Positions 10,840 to 23,715 of a stretch of 64,000 bases of DNA are shown here, piece by piece. The position numbers and the translations under genes were made by a program. The notes beneath the pieces were generated by a model that saw only the letters and a program-made list of their open reading frames with translations, did not search any database and had not been told where the DNA came from. Each line of letters opens with the position of its first letter. The first letter of the stretch is position 1. Source of the DNA: Sternotherus odoratus (taxonomy: Eukaryota > Chordata > Testudines > Kinosternidae); NCBI GenBank assembly GCA_032164245.1, contig JAVMKO010000001.1, positions 164,539,434 to 164,603,433 of the forward strand, in the 5' to 3' direction.

Positions 10840-11270
10840 ATGGACTTGCACTGACCCATTGAAGAGGGAGAATAGTGTGTTTATGAATGTACTTGTACTC
10901 AACACCTGGTCAAACTCCTTGTAAAAGGGCCAGTATGACGGCAAGTTCCTAGAGATGCAGTTCTCATCCATGGCTTTCTGGTAGTCTGTCTGTCTTGAGC
11001 CACTTAATCCACTCCCACTCTGGTGAATCCCCAGCACTGCCAACTTCTTTGCTGTTTCCTGGTATATGTATGTGTGCTCATTCCTGGCACTCCTTGTTGA
11101 AGTCCAACTCTTTGCTTGCATCGCACCAAAGATTAACCAAAATCAGGCTGTGCTCCCCTGACCAGCTAGCAGCGCACTTGGCAAAGGGCTTCGTCATGTT
11201 GGTGGCCATTGCGAATGCAGGAGAAGTTTCACTCTGCTTGTTGCTCAAAGGTTCAGAATACAGTGGAAGG
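10840..11270 (-). pseudogene. Myb/SANT-like gene of Harbinger element 2, frameshifted
   Basis: The minus strand encodes a broken trihelix domain: WSGEHSLILVNLWCDASKE at about 11164-11108, then in another frame HTYIYQETAKKLAVLGIHQS (about 11083-11020), a degenerate loop, and SYWPFYKEFDQVLSTST (about 10950-10895). The order and spacing of helices match the Myb/SANT-like family seen intact at 7452-8001. One frameshift near 11100 and loss of the Cys-Arg-x-Lys core motif show that it is dead. Confidence 0.7.
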
Positions 11271-11639
11271 ATTAAATGTTGAGCTGCTGCAGTTGAACCA
11301 GGGGGGCTGAGCCTGTTTCCTAGAAGCCAATAGGGCAATTTTGGAATAGACTGGACAAAGAACACCATCCTATGGGATTGTGGGATAGCATTGGCCAACT
11401 CTCAGGACTGGAGTTTGGGGGACCCAGGCCCGAGCTGTAGCCGCACTGCAAAAATGATGGCGTTAGCACCCAAGTCCCCACTGGGACCTGTGCTCAAACC
11501 TTCCACCCCATGGAGTCCTGGGGCCTGGACCTGAGTAGGACAGAATTGGGTGTCTGTGAATTGGGTGGGGGTTTGGCTCAAGCCTGAATCTGGACTTACA
11601 CGGCAGTGCAGACATACCCACTGGGACATTATTCTCTCC

Positions 11640-14600
11640 TTTCTTAAAGAACTCTTTCATTCAATAGGCCAATGCAAAATCATTGATCTGCCTTTGCCCT
11701 CATCTCCCAGCTACAAAATATCACCCTCGTTTTCCCCCCCAACCCCACGCACCCAACACCCAAAGACTGCAAGCAGTCTGTCCAGCCACCCACTCTCGGG
11801 AGTTTCTTACACTATCCCATTTTTTATAGTTGTTGTGTGTTGTTTTTAAATGGCACAATTAGCAAATATGCATGCCTGCTCCTTCCTGCTTTGGCTTCCT
11901 GCGCAGTCCCTCCATTGAAGGCATATATCTGTTGAAGGGTGGGATTTTCAAAAATGCTCAGGCTTGCCCTTCCTCTGCTCTCATTGAAATCAATGGTATT
12001 CTATCCTGGGTGAAATACTGGCTCCCCTAAAGTCAGTAGTGTGTTTAACCTCATCACTGCCAAGCACTGGATAAAAGCCATACAGACTAGCACACGGACA
12101 CCGTTTTTCTGAAGTATCAGAATGATGTCATGCAGATCATGATTTACTACAGTTCACTGAGAGAGGTACCGGAAACCTTTTCTACATCTTCCACTTTTTA
12201 TCTGCATTACATGACCTTTGAAAATTAAAAAAAAAATTAAAAACCTACACATTCTGCAACCATGCGTTTTAGTACTGGTTTGTAGCCAGGTTATCCGGAG
12301 GGAGGAAAGGGTGAATTGCATTTTGTTCAGTTGTACCAAAAGATCAGGGTTTAAACCTATGGTAAACCAGATTTAAAATTGAATATTCATGAACTTTATA
12401 CCAAGGAAAATCTGCAAGTTTTTGGTTTTGTTTGTTTTTAAATTGCAGTAAGAAAGTGGCTTAATTTTAGTTACAGACTGAGCTTAAAAATCACCCAATC
12501 TAGAGCAAAACCCATTTCTGGAGTTCACAGCCTGAGGTAAATTGATACATTCATTCCCAGTGCAGTCGCCTTCTCTACTGATTACTAGTCTCCACTAACA
12601 GTGTTTGCAGGACAGATTATCCATTCTCCTCTTCTATAAGAGATACTGTTCAAAGAGCTTGGAACACAGCTGCCTCTTTACAGGCTTTACCTAGTTTTCA
12701 AAAGAACCAGGATCATGTGACTGGGGAATGTATGCCTCCGCAATAGAAAATCTAAATTAATCTTCATAGAAAAGGGCGAGTCTTGTTTGGATCTATCAGC
12801 AAAGGAGAGTACTTGTAGGTGAAATCTTCTTAAGACCAAAGTGAAACTTTCAAAGAATCCTGTGAAAATGCTGGGCTGCAAGCCTTCCTGAGCATTGCAA
12901 ACAAAAGAAATTAGCTTTCTAGATAAAAGGTTCCTGGTTTAAATTTAAAAGTTTTTAGTCTGAGAGGCAATGCACTGCCAAAAGTTTGAACTGGCTAAGA
13001 ATTTAACCTCCTAATCTTTCTATCTAGTTACTTCACTGCTCGCCTGCCTTTTCTTGTAGCGCTTTTCTCCTTTATTTCCTTTCCTTTCCCATCCCAGTGG
13101 GGAGCATGACATAGAATACCCATTTACTACACCCCATTTGGAAAATAAGCAATCAGCCTAAATGAGCTAAACTTTATCACTAGCTCTATAAGCAACATTT
13201 AAATGTTCTATATCTGAATTATTTGCCCTGTGTTTTTTACCCCCATCATTTTAATTTCCAAGAGGGCACATTGGGCCCAATTCTGATCTCGCTTACACGG
13301 GTGTGACTCAGGAATAATTCCATTGAAATCACTGGAGTTACACTGTTGTGAAACTGGTATAAAAGAAGATCACAATGAGCCTACTGATCCTGTAACTATG
13401 CTGCTAGTGCTACTGGCTGTGTCTGGTAGAAAATAAACAAATGTGTGCAGTATTGGGATCATCGTGTGTCCGTACCAGGTGGATTATAGTAATGTTGTGG
13501 GTTTTTGCTGTTTCTTAACATGTATTTTAATATCTTTCTGCTCTACCCAGTTGAGTAGACTACTACAGGACTTAAATGCAATGGGAAGAAAGGCAAAAAT
13601 AGAATGAATGGTCCTGATCAGAGGAAGGTCTGAGGTGAGGGATTGAAGTTGAGTAGGGAAGAGGGGACGGAATTGGTGGGGTTGATCAGGAGGGAAAAGG
13701 TCAAGAGATTAAAATGAAGGGGCTGAGGAGCAGAGGTGGAATTGGGGGAAGGGAATAGATATGGAATTTTGGGCAGATGGGAGCAATGGATATTTTGAGG
13801 TGCTTAAAGGGAGAATGCAGGGATGGGAGCAAAAATGATCCTATCTTACAAATATATTTCTGAAGAGCAGTGGGTTTGTTTTTGTTTTGTGTGTGTATTT
13901 GGTCAGGAATGATACCAGACTACATATGTTTTACTGGGAGGAGATACTCCCTTGCCTGGTACCTCCCCTATGCAAATATCCATTTAATCCTCCAAACTGG
14001 CTTTATTGTTATCCCTCTCTCATGTCTACCACTTAGCCATCATGGCACCAAACCTGTGCAGTAACTATCATTTCCTGTGAGGTACTCTCACCTCAATGAT
14101 TTTGATGGGAATTGGGAATGCTCACTACCATGCTGCACAAGACTATTTTTTTTTAAAGAAAAAATCCCAGTCCCATCCCACCCCACCCCACAATTCCCAC
14201 TCCCACCCAGTCTTGCATTGTTTCTTGCATTTTTATCCTGCTCCCATCCACAAAAACCTTAAATCCTGCAAGAGACAGATTATCCCATGGTACTACCAAA
14301 AAAATTTAACTCCTGTTTTAATAGACATCAAATGTTTCTTTTCCTTGCTTAAATTTAAGTATTAAAACCTTTTTTTAAAAAAAAAATAAAGCTTGTGTTT
14401 TCCCTCAAATTACCAGTCTGGTTTTTGCCCACTCGTACTGTGTTGTGGACAAGATTATTTTACCTGTTCCTGCTATTATGGCAGTGGGACACGTGGTAAC
14501 CCAGTCCTGCCGCAAGGCTCTACTGCTTACCACCTCACAGTTATCACCCTATTTGAAAATGCAGCCTTGTGCTTTTAGCCCTATGTAACCCAGACCTCAG

Positions 14601-16812
14601 TGGTTCAGGAGCCAATTTAACAATCAACATTACCCAAAACAGTCACAGTAGTGTTAATTTGTTGTTTCATTTACTATATTCTTCTCACAGCAAAATCACT
14701 GACCAGGTATTCTACAGCTGGTTAATAACATAGTAAAAACATAAATTGTGAGATTTAATTATTAGCCAGTGTTTTAATATCATGCTGCAAAGAGTCACAG
14801 GAGATGCTTCAATGAGCCACTTGCAGCTCCCAAGCCTCACTCTGAGGTTCACTGATGTAAGTAAATGAAAGGGGTAATCTGGCAGAGGACAGCACCTGTT
14901 GATCATTTTAATAAAGCTACAGGAGGGGAAAATACTTTTTGTTTGTTTGTTTGTTTTTGCACAAGACTCCAAAGGGTAGAGAGTTGCCCCCTCATTATTT
15001 GAGAACTGCATTAATATTAACTGTTCTGCAGTAGCCTGCTCCTTAATATTTACAGAATAGCAGTGGAACTCTGCTCTGAATTCTGCCTCCTCTTTGAACT
15101 GTGTAAGGAAAGCATTTTTGTATCTTCAGTTTTTGTGAGGCTGGAAAGACTATTAGATACAGACTTTCAGTGTAAATTTTCTACAGTGTGTCACAAATGT
15201 GATTGATTTTCCCATGAGTAGAAGCTAGTCCACTATCCAACTGTACCAAAGGGAAATTCCTCTTTTCCAAAGCACCCTCTTCTAGCCCTGATGGTCAGCA
15301 ATATTGGTACTTAAACCTGTCACTGTTGCAAGACTGAATATTGCCAGTTATGGGCTAATAGGCAGTGTGACTCTGGAAGGATAATCCTGCATATTAAATG
15401 TGGTTTGTTTGTTTTCTTTTTTCTGGGCATTTATGTGTGGAGGGGTTGGCTGTTGCTGTTTAAGCATCTGTGTGTGTTGAAAATGTGCTAAAAAGTTTGG
15501 AGTTAGTCTTCCTAGTAGAGATGTATTAGTGGGCCCAGTGCAGTTAAGGTGGCCAAAAATTCATTGTAATTGCTGTTAATGGAGGCCTGCTGTTTATCAC
15601 ACCACTGCCGATACAGAGTATGAATACTTGAACATAGCTGGGACTAAATCCTATCTAGAAACATACACATATACAATACCTGAATTATGTATTTATTTTT
15701 GAGCACAGATGTACATTTTCTGCCAAGAAGATTGTGGGTTTGAAAAATCTATTTTGAAATATGTTGTACAAGCTCATACAATAGAAGCTGTTTTCCACAA
15801 TGCTGGTTTGATTCCTTGAGCAACTCATCAGCAACCAGGAAAACAGCAGCATTTGTGATGTCAGAGGGTTGCTTAAATTAGTGTGCAAATTCCCCTGGGA
15901 TATTTTTCCTATGTTCTTATTTTGCACTTCAACGGACATGGTGCAAATAATAAGTGCATGCCTATGTCATTTGCACTTTCTCTTGAATTATGTGTAAAAC
16001 ATACAACCCAACCCATCTGCAATTATTCTCCCCCCGCACACACACGCCCAATGCAAGGGTATCTCTTTTTAGGGAGCCTGGCCTAATATGTGAAACTATG
16101 GTGTGAATCCTTTGGCATTAGTATTGGGCTTTGCCTGTCACAGCATAAGACTGAGAATACCCAACTGCTTGTTCCATGTAGGGCTTAAAGCTTACTAGAT
16201 AGGTTGTAAGTGGGAGAACGTCCCAAAATCCAGCTATATTTAATATGCTTTCCATTTTCCCAAGCTTAACTCCATTAAATGAGCCCAATGAGGATATTGC
16301 TGTACCTTTTTACAAATGAGGCTACACATGTGTAATCACTTTGTATGAATGACCAGATTAACTGGATTTGTAAAGTCTATTCTGACATCCTGTTTTCTCT
16401 TTCTTGTAGTCAGAAAGGAATCTAGCTAGATTTTTAAATCTGGAGTCCATGTATGAAGACATCTATAATGTAAAACAGCAGGAAAAGATTTTAAATGTCT
16501 TAAAATTACTGAGAACTGTTTACAGTTTCTGCCACTTAAGAGGTGCTATCTTTTCCAGTCCACCCTCATCCTAAAGAAATTAAAGTCCCAATGATTTTAT
16601 TTAAGCATTCCTGCTGTTTACAAAGCTTACATCATCCAATTAGAGGGCTGAAAATATACCATATGACTTAAGCAACCAATCACTAACTACAAGTACTCAT
16701 AGCAGTTCAGAGTCCATGAAATAAAATCTGGTAACTTATTCCAAGAGAAGTAATAGTGAATACATCAGTCATTTTTCTTCTTTTTTACTATTTGTGTAAT
16801 TTTTAAAATTAG
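11640..16812. other. Gene-free stretch with faint old repeats
   Basis: No gene seen. About 11935-12030 and 13268-13375 resemble ancient amniote repeats containing a short inverted 'cattgaaatcaatgg'-like centre or the 'ggagttacactgttgtgaaactggtataa' motif, respectively. A (TTTG)n tract lies at 14937-14957. The remainder is anonymous AT-rich DNA. Confidence 0.5.
14937..14957. repeat. (TTTG)n short tandem repeat
   Basis: About five TTTG units. Confidence 0.9.
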
Positions 16813-16814
16813 TA

Positions 16815-16992
16815 CACCGGACCCTCGTTAGAATGCGGGATTTGGGATCCATGCCAAGTACCATGTTCTAGCAAGGACCTTGTTAAAATGAAATAAAATA
16901 AAATGACCGTGTTCTATTCTGGGATCCGTGTCCGTGACCGTGTTATAGCAGAATTCACGTATATGGATGCATGTTTTAGTGAGGGTCCAGTG
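16815..16992. mobile_element. Tigger-like MITE (Tc1/mariner)
   Basis: The terminal inverted repeats are CACCGGACCCTCGTTAGAA on the left and the complement of AGTGAGGGTCCAGTG on the right. Both are flanked by TA (16813-16814, 16993-16994), the Tc1/mariner target duplication. The element is 178 bp long, non-coding, and has an A+T-rich interior with a short (AAATA)n-type run. Confidence 0.8.
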
Positions 16993-16994
16993 TA

Positions 16995-18766
16995 CTATGG
17001 AAATGTGAGACTGGGGGAATTTGTTCAGACTCTCTTGTTCTTCTATTATGTGCTCTTCAACAGAATGAAAAATGCTGGCCTTATCCACTGAGCTTTCAAT
17101 CAAACAGAAAGGGTCCTGTCCTTTTAATTGGAAGGAAGCAATGGAATTCTGGGAATCTTATCTTGCTGTTGACCCCAATGGGAGCAGAGTTAAACTAATG
17201 CTGAGCTTTTTTGAAAATCCCACCTTTTCATTTTGACTCCGATAAAACCAGCAGAATTTATGCCAAAGAAACACAGGGTCTCTGCCTATACTATTGATGC
17301 GGCGCTCCTCCCCCCCCCCCCCCCCCATTGGATTCAGTGTGAATTCAGGTAATGACTCGAATGGGAGCATGATCAGCCATAAATTATCAGGAATGAGAGA
17401 TTAGCTGTTGCATTACATTTATCTAATGACCAAAAGTATGAGATGAAAATGTATTTTAATAAGCAAGCTATCTCCTGGCAGGAATTTCAAAATAAATTTA
17501 ATAATTCAGCTAGTAAACTTTACAAGACAAAAATTGAAATGCTTCACATAAAAATATTTTACACGGAATAGCTTTATAATGAAAAGAACTCAGATGTTAG
17601 GGCCATAAAGAGATGACCCATTATAGTTTAAGAAATACTGTTTCCTGCCTTCTACCTTTTTTTTAACGGTGGCTTTTTCTGGTACAGAAATTTCCAATCT
17701 ATTTAGGATTGGATTAAGGTATATAATATCCTTCTCCGGGTCCCTTTCTCTTCTCACACCAGTTTTGCACAGGTGAATTTCCACTGACTTTAGTAGAGCT
17801 ACTCCTGATTTACCTCAGTGTAAGTGAGAGGAGAATCAGGGTCTATACAGGGAACACAGCAAGACAGATGGCCTAAACCTCATGCTAATATGTACTGAAA
17901 ACTTCACTAGTGCTGCCTACAAGGAGAGTGGAAATGAGGAAAGGTAAAGAACTGATAGGATGAAGAGAAGACAGTAAAGGAAATACTAAAAAAAATATTA
18001 AATAATAAAGGCTAATTTAATCACTGATGTATAGCAGTGAGAGTCCCCAGCGCTGCTGGGCCTGACTGTCCCTTGCCATGGGAAACTTTCTAAGGAAATC
18101 CTGCATGGTTCACCCCACAGTTTCTAACAATCTTTCCACCGCCAGGGTGAGGGAAGGGATCTGTGGGCCTAGGGCCTGGCCCTCCAATAAGCAGAGCATG
18201 GTGACCCACAAGTAACCTGTTCCAAATCCTGAAGCTCTAAAGACCTCCACGTGGAGGATCTGCCCCTTTGTACTGCTCCCTAAGTTCCCCTCCCCCCGCA
18301 CCTCTTTGCTTTGCAGCATGCTCACTTAGGAACCACATGCTCCTGACTCCTGACACAAACTTGGACCCTACCTCTTATTCAAGGGATGCAAAGGTGGGAA
18401 GTAAGAGTTCAATTCTGTAATACTAATTTCCATTAGAATTCTGCTGGAAATTCTGTGGTACCATGTGGCTAGGGAGAAATACCATGTAGAGAGGCTGACT
18501 CCAGCTCTGGCCTTCCATAGTCAAACCTGTGGCCAAACCACAGCATGCCCAGAAAGGAAAAGTGGGTTCTGCAGTTGCAGAAGGGAGGAGAGGATATATG
18601 TTCTCTCTCTGACAGTTCAGGACTTTTCTAGCAGAATTTTGATTCCCTTCTTCCCCAGACATGGGACAGGATGATAGGGGGGATGCTAATTACTCTACAA
18701 CCTGTGTGGTTTTGTTTTTTCCAAAAAGGGAGTCTGTTAGACGTATAACTATTACCTTCGTTTTTA
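16995..18766. other. Gene-free stretch
   Basis: No gene seen. It contains a run of 17 C (17310-17326) and, at about 17765-17845, a faint ancient repeat ('tttacctcagtgtaagtgagaggagaatcagg'). Confidence 0.5.
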
Positions 18767-20132
18767 GGATACATCCATAGTGGAGCTGGCAATTTCATTT
18801 CCAGTTTGAGTAGACATACCAGTGCTAGCTCTGATCAAACTAGTTTGCTAAAAATAGAAATGTAGCCACAGCAGTATGAGGGGCTAGCTGCACCAGTAGA
18901 TACCTAGGGTCACTGACAGAAATCTGCTCGGGACGACAATGCCACTGGGCTGCCAGAGCTACGCTTTAAAAAAAAATTTTTTAGTGTACTAGCTCAATCA
19001 GAGCTAGCATGAGTATGGCTACCCAAGTGAAATTACGCCTTCCAGCTCCATGTAGGTGTACCTTTCAGGGCCGGCGACAGGGGGGGTACTACGGGTACAG
19101 CTGTACCGGGCCCCGGACTTAAGGGGGGCCCCCTTAAGTCCGGGGGCCGGTACACAGCTGTACTTGTAGTCGTCCCCCCTTGTCGCCGGGCCTGACCATG
19201 CTGCCCCTGCCGGTGCGCAAGAGTGGCCGGAGTCGGGCAGGCAGCTCCGCTCCCGCAAGCTCCGCACTGGGTCACAGCAGGGGCAGGGGTTCGGCCCCCA
19301 ACGCGCCACGCCCGTGAGCACGTGCGCGGAGATGGGCCCAGGGGTTAAGGGAAGCTGCTGCCCTTCGCTCTCGGGCTCCGCTTCCCCCAAGCCCTGCAGG
19401 AAAGGGACAGGGAGCGGAGCAGGGGGTGGGGCAGATGTGGGGGGGAAAGGGTGAATGAACAGATCTGGGGGTGGGGGGGCGGAGCAGATTGCAGGGTGCA
19501 TAGGGGGAGATGGAGCAGACGAGAGGATCCGAGAGGTGTATGGGGGGACGGGGAAGATGGAGCAGAAGGATGTATTGGGGCACCGGGGAGCGCGCGGGGC
19601 GGGTGGGCGCAGCGGGAGCCGGAGTCAGAGAGACTCGTGGATAGGCAGCTCTGCGCCGGAACCAGTCGCACCCCCACCCCAGGTATGTCTGGTAGCCGGC
19701 GGGGAGGCCAGGCTGGGCGGGCGGGGAGGGGGGCAGGAGACTAGGCTTGATGGGGTGGGCAAGGCGTGGGTGCAGGAGGGAAGGAGGTTTGGTGAGGGGG
19801 AGGCTGAGCTGGGCGGGTCAGGCATGGGAGCAGGAGGCTGGGTTGGGAGTGGGAGGGGGGGAGGAGGTTAGGTTCGGTGGGATAGGCCGGGCCAGGCAGG
19901 GGTGGGGGAGGGAAGGCGGTTAGAGATGGGGGGAGGCTGGGCGGGGGTAAAGGAAGATCACCCCCAACAGCGGGGTGGGCCAGGCAGGGATGGGTGGGGA
20001 GGGGAGGAGGTTAGGTGGGGGGAGGAGATTAGGTTGGGGTTGGGTGGGCCTGGTCAGGCGGGAGGGGGCGGTGGGGGCCCACAAATGATCAGAGTAGGGG
20101 GCCCCAAAATTTCTGTCGCCGGCCTTGGTACC
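18767..20132. mobile_element. Harbinger-type MITE, split by hAT element B
   Basis: The left end AGGATACATCCATAGTGGAG and the complement of the right end (AAAGGTACACCTACATGGAG) form imperfect terminal inverted repeats of at least 20 bp. The body ('gctagctctgatcaaactag...ctagctcaatcagagctagc') is also internally inverted, as in many turtle Harbinger MITEs. About 290 bp of the MITE lies left of the insertion. The last few bases are the duplicated target and sequence after 20127. Confidence 0.7.
19066..20127 (-). mobile_element. Non-autonomous hAT element B (1.06 kb)
   Basis: This is the same family as element A but in reverse orientation: it starts CAGGGCCGGCGACAG and ends CTGTCGCCGGCCTTG. The flanking 8-bp duplication GTACCTTT (19058-19065, 20128-20135) is perfect. 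It has roughly 630 bp more interior than element A, all G+C-rich: CpG-dense at 19190-19330 and G-rich purine strand at 19400-20060. No transposase is encoded. Long frames on both strands (up to 160 codons) are Pro/Gly/Ala/Arg-rich artefacts. The insertion falls within the terminal repeat of a Harbinger-type MITE. Confidence 0.9.
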
Positions 20133-20339
20133 TTTAGTATGAGCATCTCTGACTTCCAGTACCATAGCATTACCATACACTGCCATAATACTTACTATTC
20201 AGGTGCTTTTTATTGTGACATAATAAACACTTGCTGGGCAGTGGTGAGTTGTGATTGCAGGCAAGTCTGCACCAAGTTATCCTATTATTTTTGTCTTCCT
20301 ATCCACTATCTTCCACCCCCAACTCTCCTACCTCCTTGT

Positions 20340-20480
20340 TTGTCTCGTCACCTGTTAAATGTCTTGTTATGTAGACTGAGCATTCTTTGAGACAGATGTT
20401 ATTTACTATGTTTGTACAGTGCCCAGCACAATGGGTCCCCAGCTTGATTAATATCTCTAGTGATAAAGGTTTAATATATA
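20340..20480 (+). repeat. MIR-type SINE tail
   Basis: Contains the 'gagacagatgttatttactatgtttgtacagtgcccagcacaatggg'-type 3' tail common to amniote MIR-related SINEs (for orientation see the fuller copy at 33890-34135). It is followed by an A/T-rich end. Confidence 0.6.
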
Positions 20481-20544
20481 TGAAATATATTTAGTTCATC
20501 TTTGAATCACAGTCATTTACAAGTATGAATTAAGATTCACCATA

Positions 20545-20735
20545 CACTTGTGAGGTAAGTAAGCATTATTATCTTCATGTTATTGATGAGGGAACTGAAG
20601 ATCAGAGATGTTAAGTGATTTGCCAAAGGTTACATGGCAAATCTGATGAAAAACTAACAGGACAGAACCTGGAACCCCTAAATCTCAATCTTGTTCTCTG
20701 ACCACTAAGCCATGATTCTGTCCTGTGTTTCTGCA
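20545..20735 (-). repeat. MIR SINE (reverse)
   Basis: The order of motifs, 'attattatcttcatgttattgatgagggaactgaag', then 'gttaagtgatttgcc', then 'ctgaccactaagcca', is the reverse complement of MIR from its central core to its tRNA-derived head. Confidence 0.8.
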
Positions 20736-22016
20736 TTCTTTCTTGTTGTGTAGCAGTTGATGTTTTAGGGTCTAATAGGCTGCATTATACCCACAATCTA
20801 ACCTCCTTGCCAAGGATTTATTTCATTGGAATTTCAGATTCCTGAGGGAGTTTGAAAGGCCTTAGAACATACACATATTGTGCTTAATAAAATCCCACCC
20901 TCAGCATTGCCTTAATCATGCTCCCTTTGAAGTCCATGAAAGTTGTATCATCGGCTTCAAAAGAAACAGTGTGTGTTAGACTAATGTTAATGGCTTTTGA
21001 AAATCTTACCCATAGTCACCGGTCTTATAAGAAAATCTCTACACTTCTGCAGTCTCGAAGTCCTCAAGTGTTCATATTGGTCCAGATTTACCCATGCAGT
21101 AGACTAGACAAGCAGAACTAATGCTTTTTGCTAATAGTGTCTCATGGATACTGTAAAGTCAACCAGTTGGTTTTAATCTTATGCTTTCAACTGCTACAAA
21201 ACAGTCATCCCATCCATGAATAAATCAGAGATTGGCAGCATATCCTCCTCATACAAGGATATTTAATTCAGTGACTCTTTTTCAATTTCAGTATGCATGT
21301 TTTCCCAAACATATACATCTTTTTTAATCCTAATTTTGCTTTAGGCACATGGAAAGCTGCACCCCATACCTCCGTGGGAGACTGGGTAATCAAGTTCTTA
21401 TATGTATATCCTGGTATATGCAGTTCAGAGTGATGCTGAGGTTGGTGGGTTGGAACAAACAGTGTACTAATAGGTAGGCTTTGGATTACAATTGTTACAG
21501 TTGGATTTGTTCCACTCCAATTCAAATAAGCAAGTGTCATCCGGGAAATAGTCCTATTGGATGGGGGAAGGTGGAGGTAGTTTTCTGTAACAGATGAATA
21601 TAGTATCACCCTCAACTCAAAGAGAAGATAAACTTCAGCTCAGCGCCTGGCAGAATTGGACCGTCTCGGAACTTCACCAAGTTTGTCACGTTCAACTTCC
21701 CAATCTTTTTCCTTTTCTTTTTAATGTTATTACAGCTACCTAATTGCTGATGCATTTATCTGCAGGAAGTGCTACGTGGAATTATAAATCTACAGTCATT
21801 TCAATGTGAAAGTTAGTTATTTTTCCCAGTAGGTGTTCTTAATGTATAAATTACCCCTTAGTATTCTCTTTGTCTGTTTATACAGTTTCTGTTTAGTTAC
21901 CCCTTCTCATATTTCCCTACAGCATCCAGAAGAGTGGCTTTTTTCCTTTTTGTTAGCCTATACTTACAATAAAATTTGTGTATGGGGGTTCCTTGGTTTG
22001 TATACCGAAGAAATTT
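20736..22016. other. Gene-free stretch
   Basis: No gene or identifiable repeat. The sequence is AT-rich with only short frames. Confidence 0.5.
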
Positions 22017-22024
22017 ACTGGGAC

Positions 22025-22147
22025 TAGGGTGACCAGATGTCCAGATTTTATAGGGACAGTCCCAAATTTTGGGTCTTTTCCTAATATAGGCTCCTATTAC
22101 CCTCTGCCCCCGTCCCCGTTTTTCACACTTGCTGTCTTGTCACCTGA
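22025..22147 (+). mobile_element. Short hAT MITE, TAGGGTGACCAG family
   Basis: The element is 123 bp, starts TAGGGTGACCAGATG and ends in a decayed complement (CTTGTCACCTGA). A perfect 8-bp duplication ACTGGGAC flanks it (22017-22024, 22148-22155). A second copy in reverse orientation is at 35033-35166. Confidence 0.9.
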
Positions 22148-22155
22148 ACTGGGAC

Positions 22156-23710
22156 AAACCTGTACTGGAAAAATTCTGCTGGTCTTTTTAGTCAAGAATT
22201 TCTGACTATTGGGTTTTAATCAATTAATATTTCCAATAGGTGAATACTCTTCCTGTGAAGTCATGTTTCACCAGCATATTTGCTCAGACATTTTAAGAAG
22301 TTCTGTTTTCATGCAAAGAAAATGCAGATGTGCTATTTAAGTCCCAATTCAGCAATATCTGTAGGTACCTGCTGAATAAGTCCCAATGCGGTGTTTGTTT
22401 AAGTGCTTTGCTTTACTACTTATTAGTTGAAGGGAAAACTCTGTCAGTACCTTAGGTAAAACTTTATTTTTATTTTATTTATTTATAAAATAATCTTAGA
22501 TGTTGGCATTCACAGTATACGGCCTGTTTAGTCACATACCATGCCAGGAGTATAGTATAGCCTCGAGCTCTATATTTTGAACTGAAGGGACAAACTAACA
22601 TACAGACTAATTGGGGCTTTCCACTAACTTAGATCTGAATGCCTGCCTTCTTTTTGCTTGAAGACAGCTTTTCATAACTATCTGAAAGAGAGGTCAACCA
22701 CCAGTCTTTCATGTCTTGGCTAGTGATACAGTCGAATGGGAAAGGTCAACCGGTAACCAGCAGGCACCTCTGGTGTAAGGATCCAGAGGTGAGACAAAGC
22801 TACCAACACGCAGCAAAAATCTTAGGGCAGTTATCAATATCAGGCCCAGTCTTGCAAAGTGCTGAGCCCACTCAGCTCCAGATTCTGTGCTGGTGTAAAC
22901 TGGTACAATCCCATTGAGGCGAACCTCTTTCCTTCCAGCACTAACTAACTGAGGTCAATGAACCAGTTTATACCAGCTGAGAACTTGTGCATCCCCATCC
23001 CTGAATGTTTTAAATGGAAGTTAAGGGGCATGCAGCATCTTGTGGGACTAGGCCCATATTTGGGGTGTTCTTATTGCAATGTATTTGTTTTCTCTTCTTT
23101 GTCTGGGGAAACGTTCTGCTCAACTGCCAAGAAGAAAAAGAGGGAATGAGAAACTACATGATCATTGAACATAGAATGGAGATGCTATTTTTAATGCAAA
23201 CCACTAATTGAATCCTGGGGCCGTGTTCTGACTCTTAAAGTAAGCGTCTCTTTGAAATCCAGAGTACTCTCTCAGCTCAGGTTTAGGACAGATGTATGAT
23301 GAAAGCTCGATGACGGATAAGTTAAGATAGCAATTGAAAATTTCAAAGCTTATTAAGAAGGGTGGTAAGTTGTTTTTCTTAGGCAAAAGCCACACTGAAC
23401 AGCACAGATTGCAGCACAAACTCACTTCTGATTTAGCCTCCACCTGAGCACCAAAAAAGGTACATTTAACAGGCTAACATAACGTGTGTGACTCAGCCCA
23501 TTCATGCACAGCACTAAAAACCTTCAACAAATAAAGAAATTTTTCTAACAATGGCTTGTCCTGCTGTAACAGGCTTAGCTCACTGATCAATAAAGCCAAG
23601 TTTTAAAAACTATTATTTTAAATGCAGGATTTCCCCTTTTTTGCAATGTTTGAACAGAGGGTGTGTGTACCAGCTCCTACCAACTGCTGGATACCAAATT
23701 TGTCTGTAAT
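22156..23710. other. Gene-free stretch with ancient repeat traces
   Basis: No gene. About 22340-22425 ('cccaattcagcaatatc...taagtgctttgc') is a remnant of the palindromic amniote repeat family. About 22840-22990 has faint 'gtgctggtgtaaactggtacaatcccattgagg' similarity to another old amniote repeat. Confidence 0.4.
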
Positions 23711-23715
23711 ATAAG

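Larger units (their letters stand above)
10555..11619 (+). mobile_element. PIF/Harbinger element 2 (old, broken)
   Basis: This is the decayed right part of a second Harbinger element. It holds a transposase C-terminal fragment on the plus strand (10555-10720), a Myb/SANT-like gene on the minus strand (10840-11270), and a right terminal sequence (complement GGGTATGTCTGCACTGC, ending about 11619) like Harbinger ends. The gene order, tail to tail, is the same as in element 1. The left terminus and most of the transposase are missing. It belongs to a different, older subfamily than element 1, since the protein remnants differ clearly. Confidence 0.65.

Noticed and set aside
19019..20390. Long GC-rich frames (up to about 160 codons) on both strands
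   Set aside because: They lie within hAT element B; low-complexity composition and both strands open.
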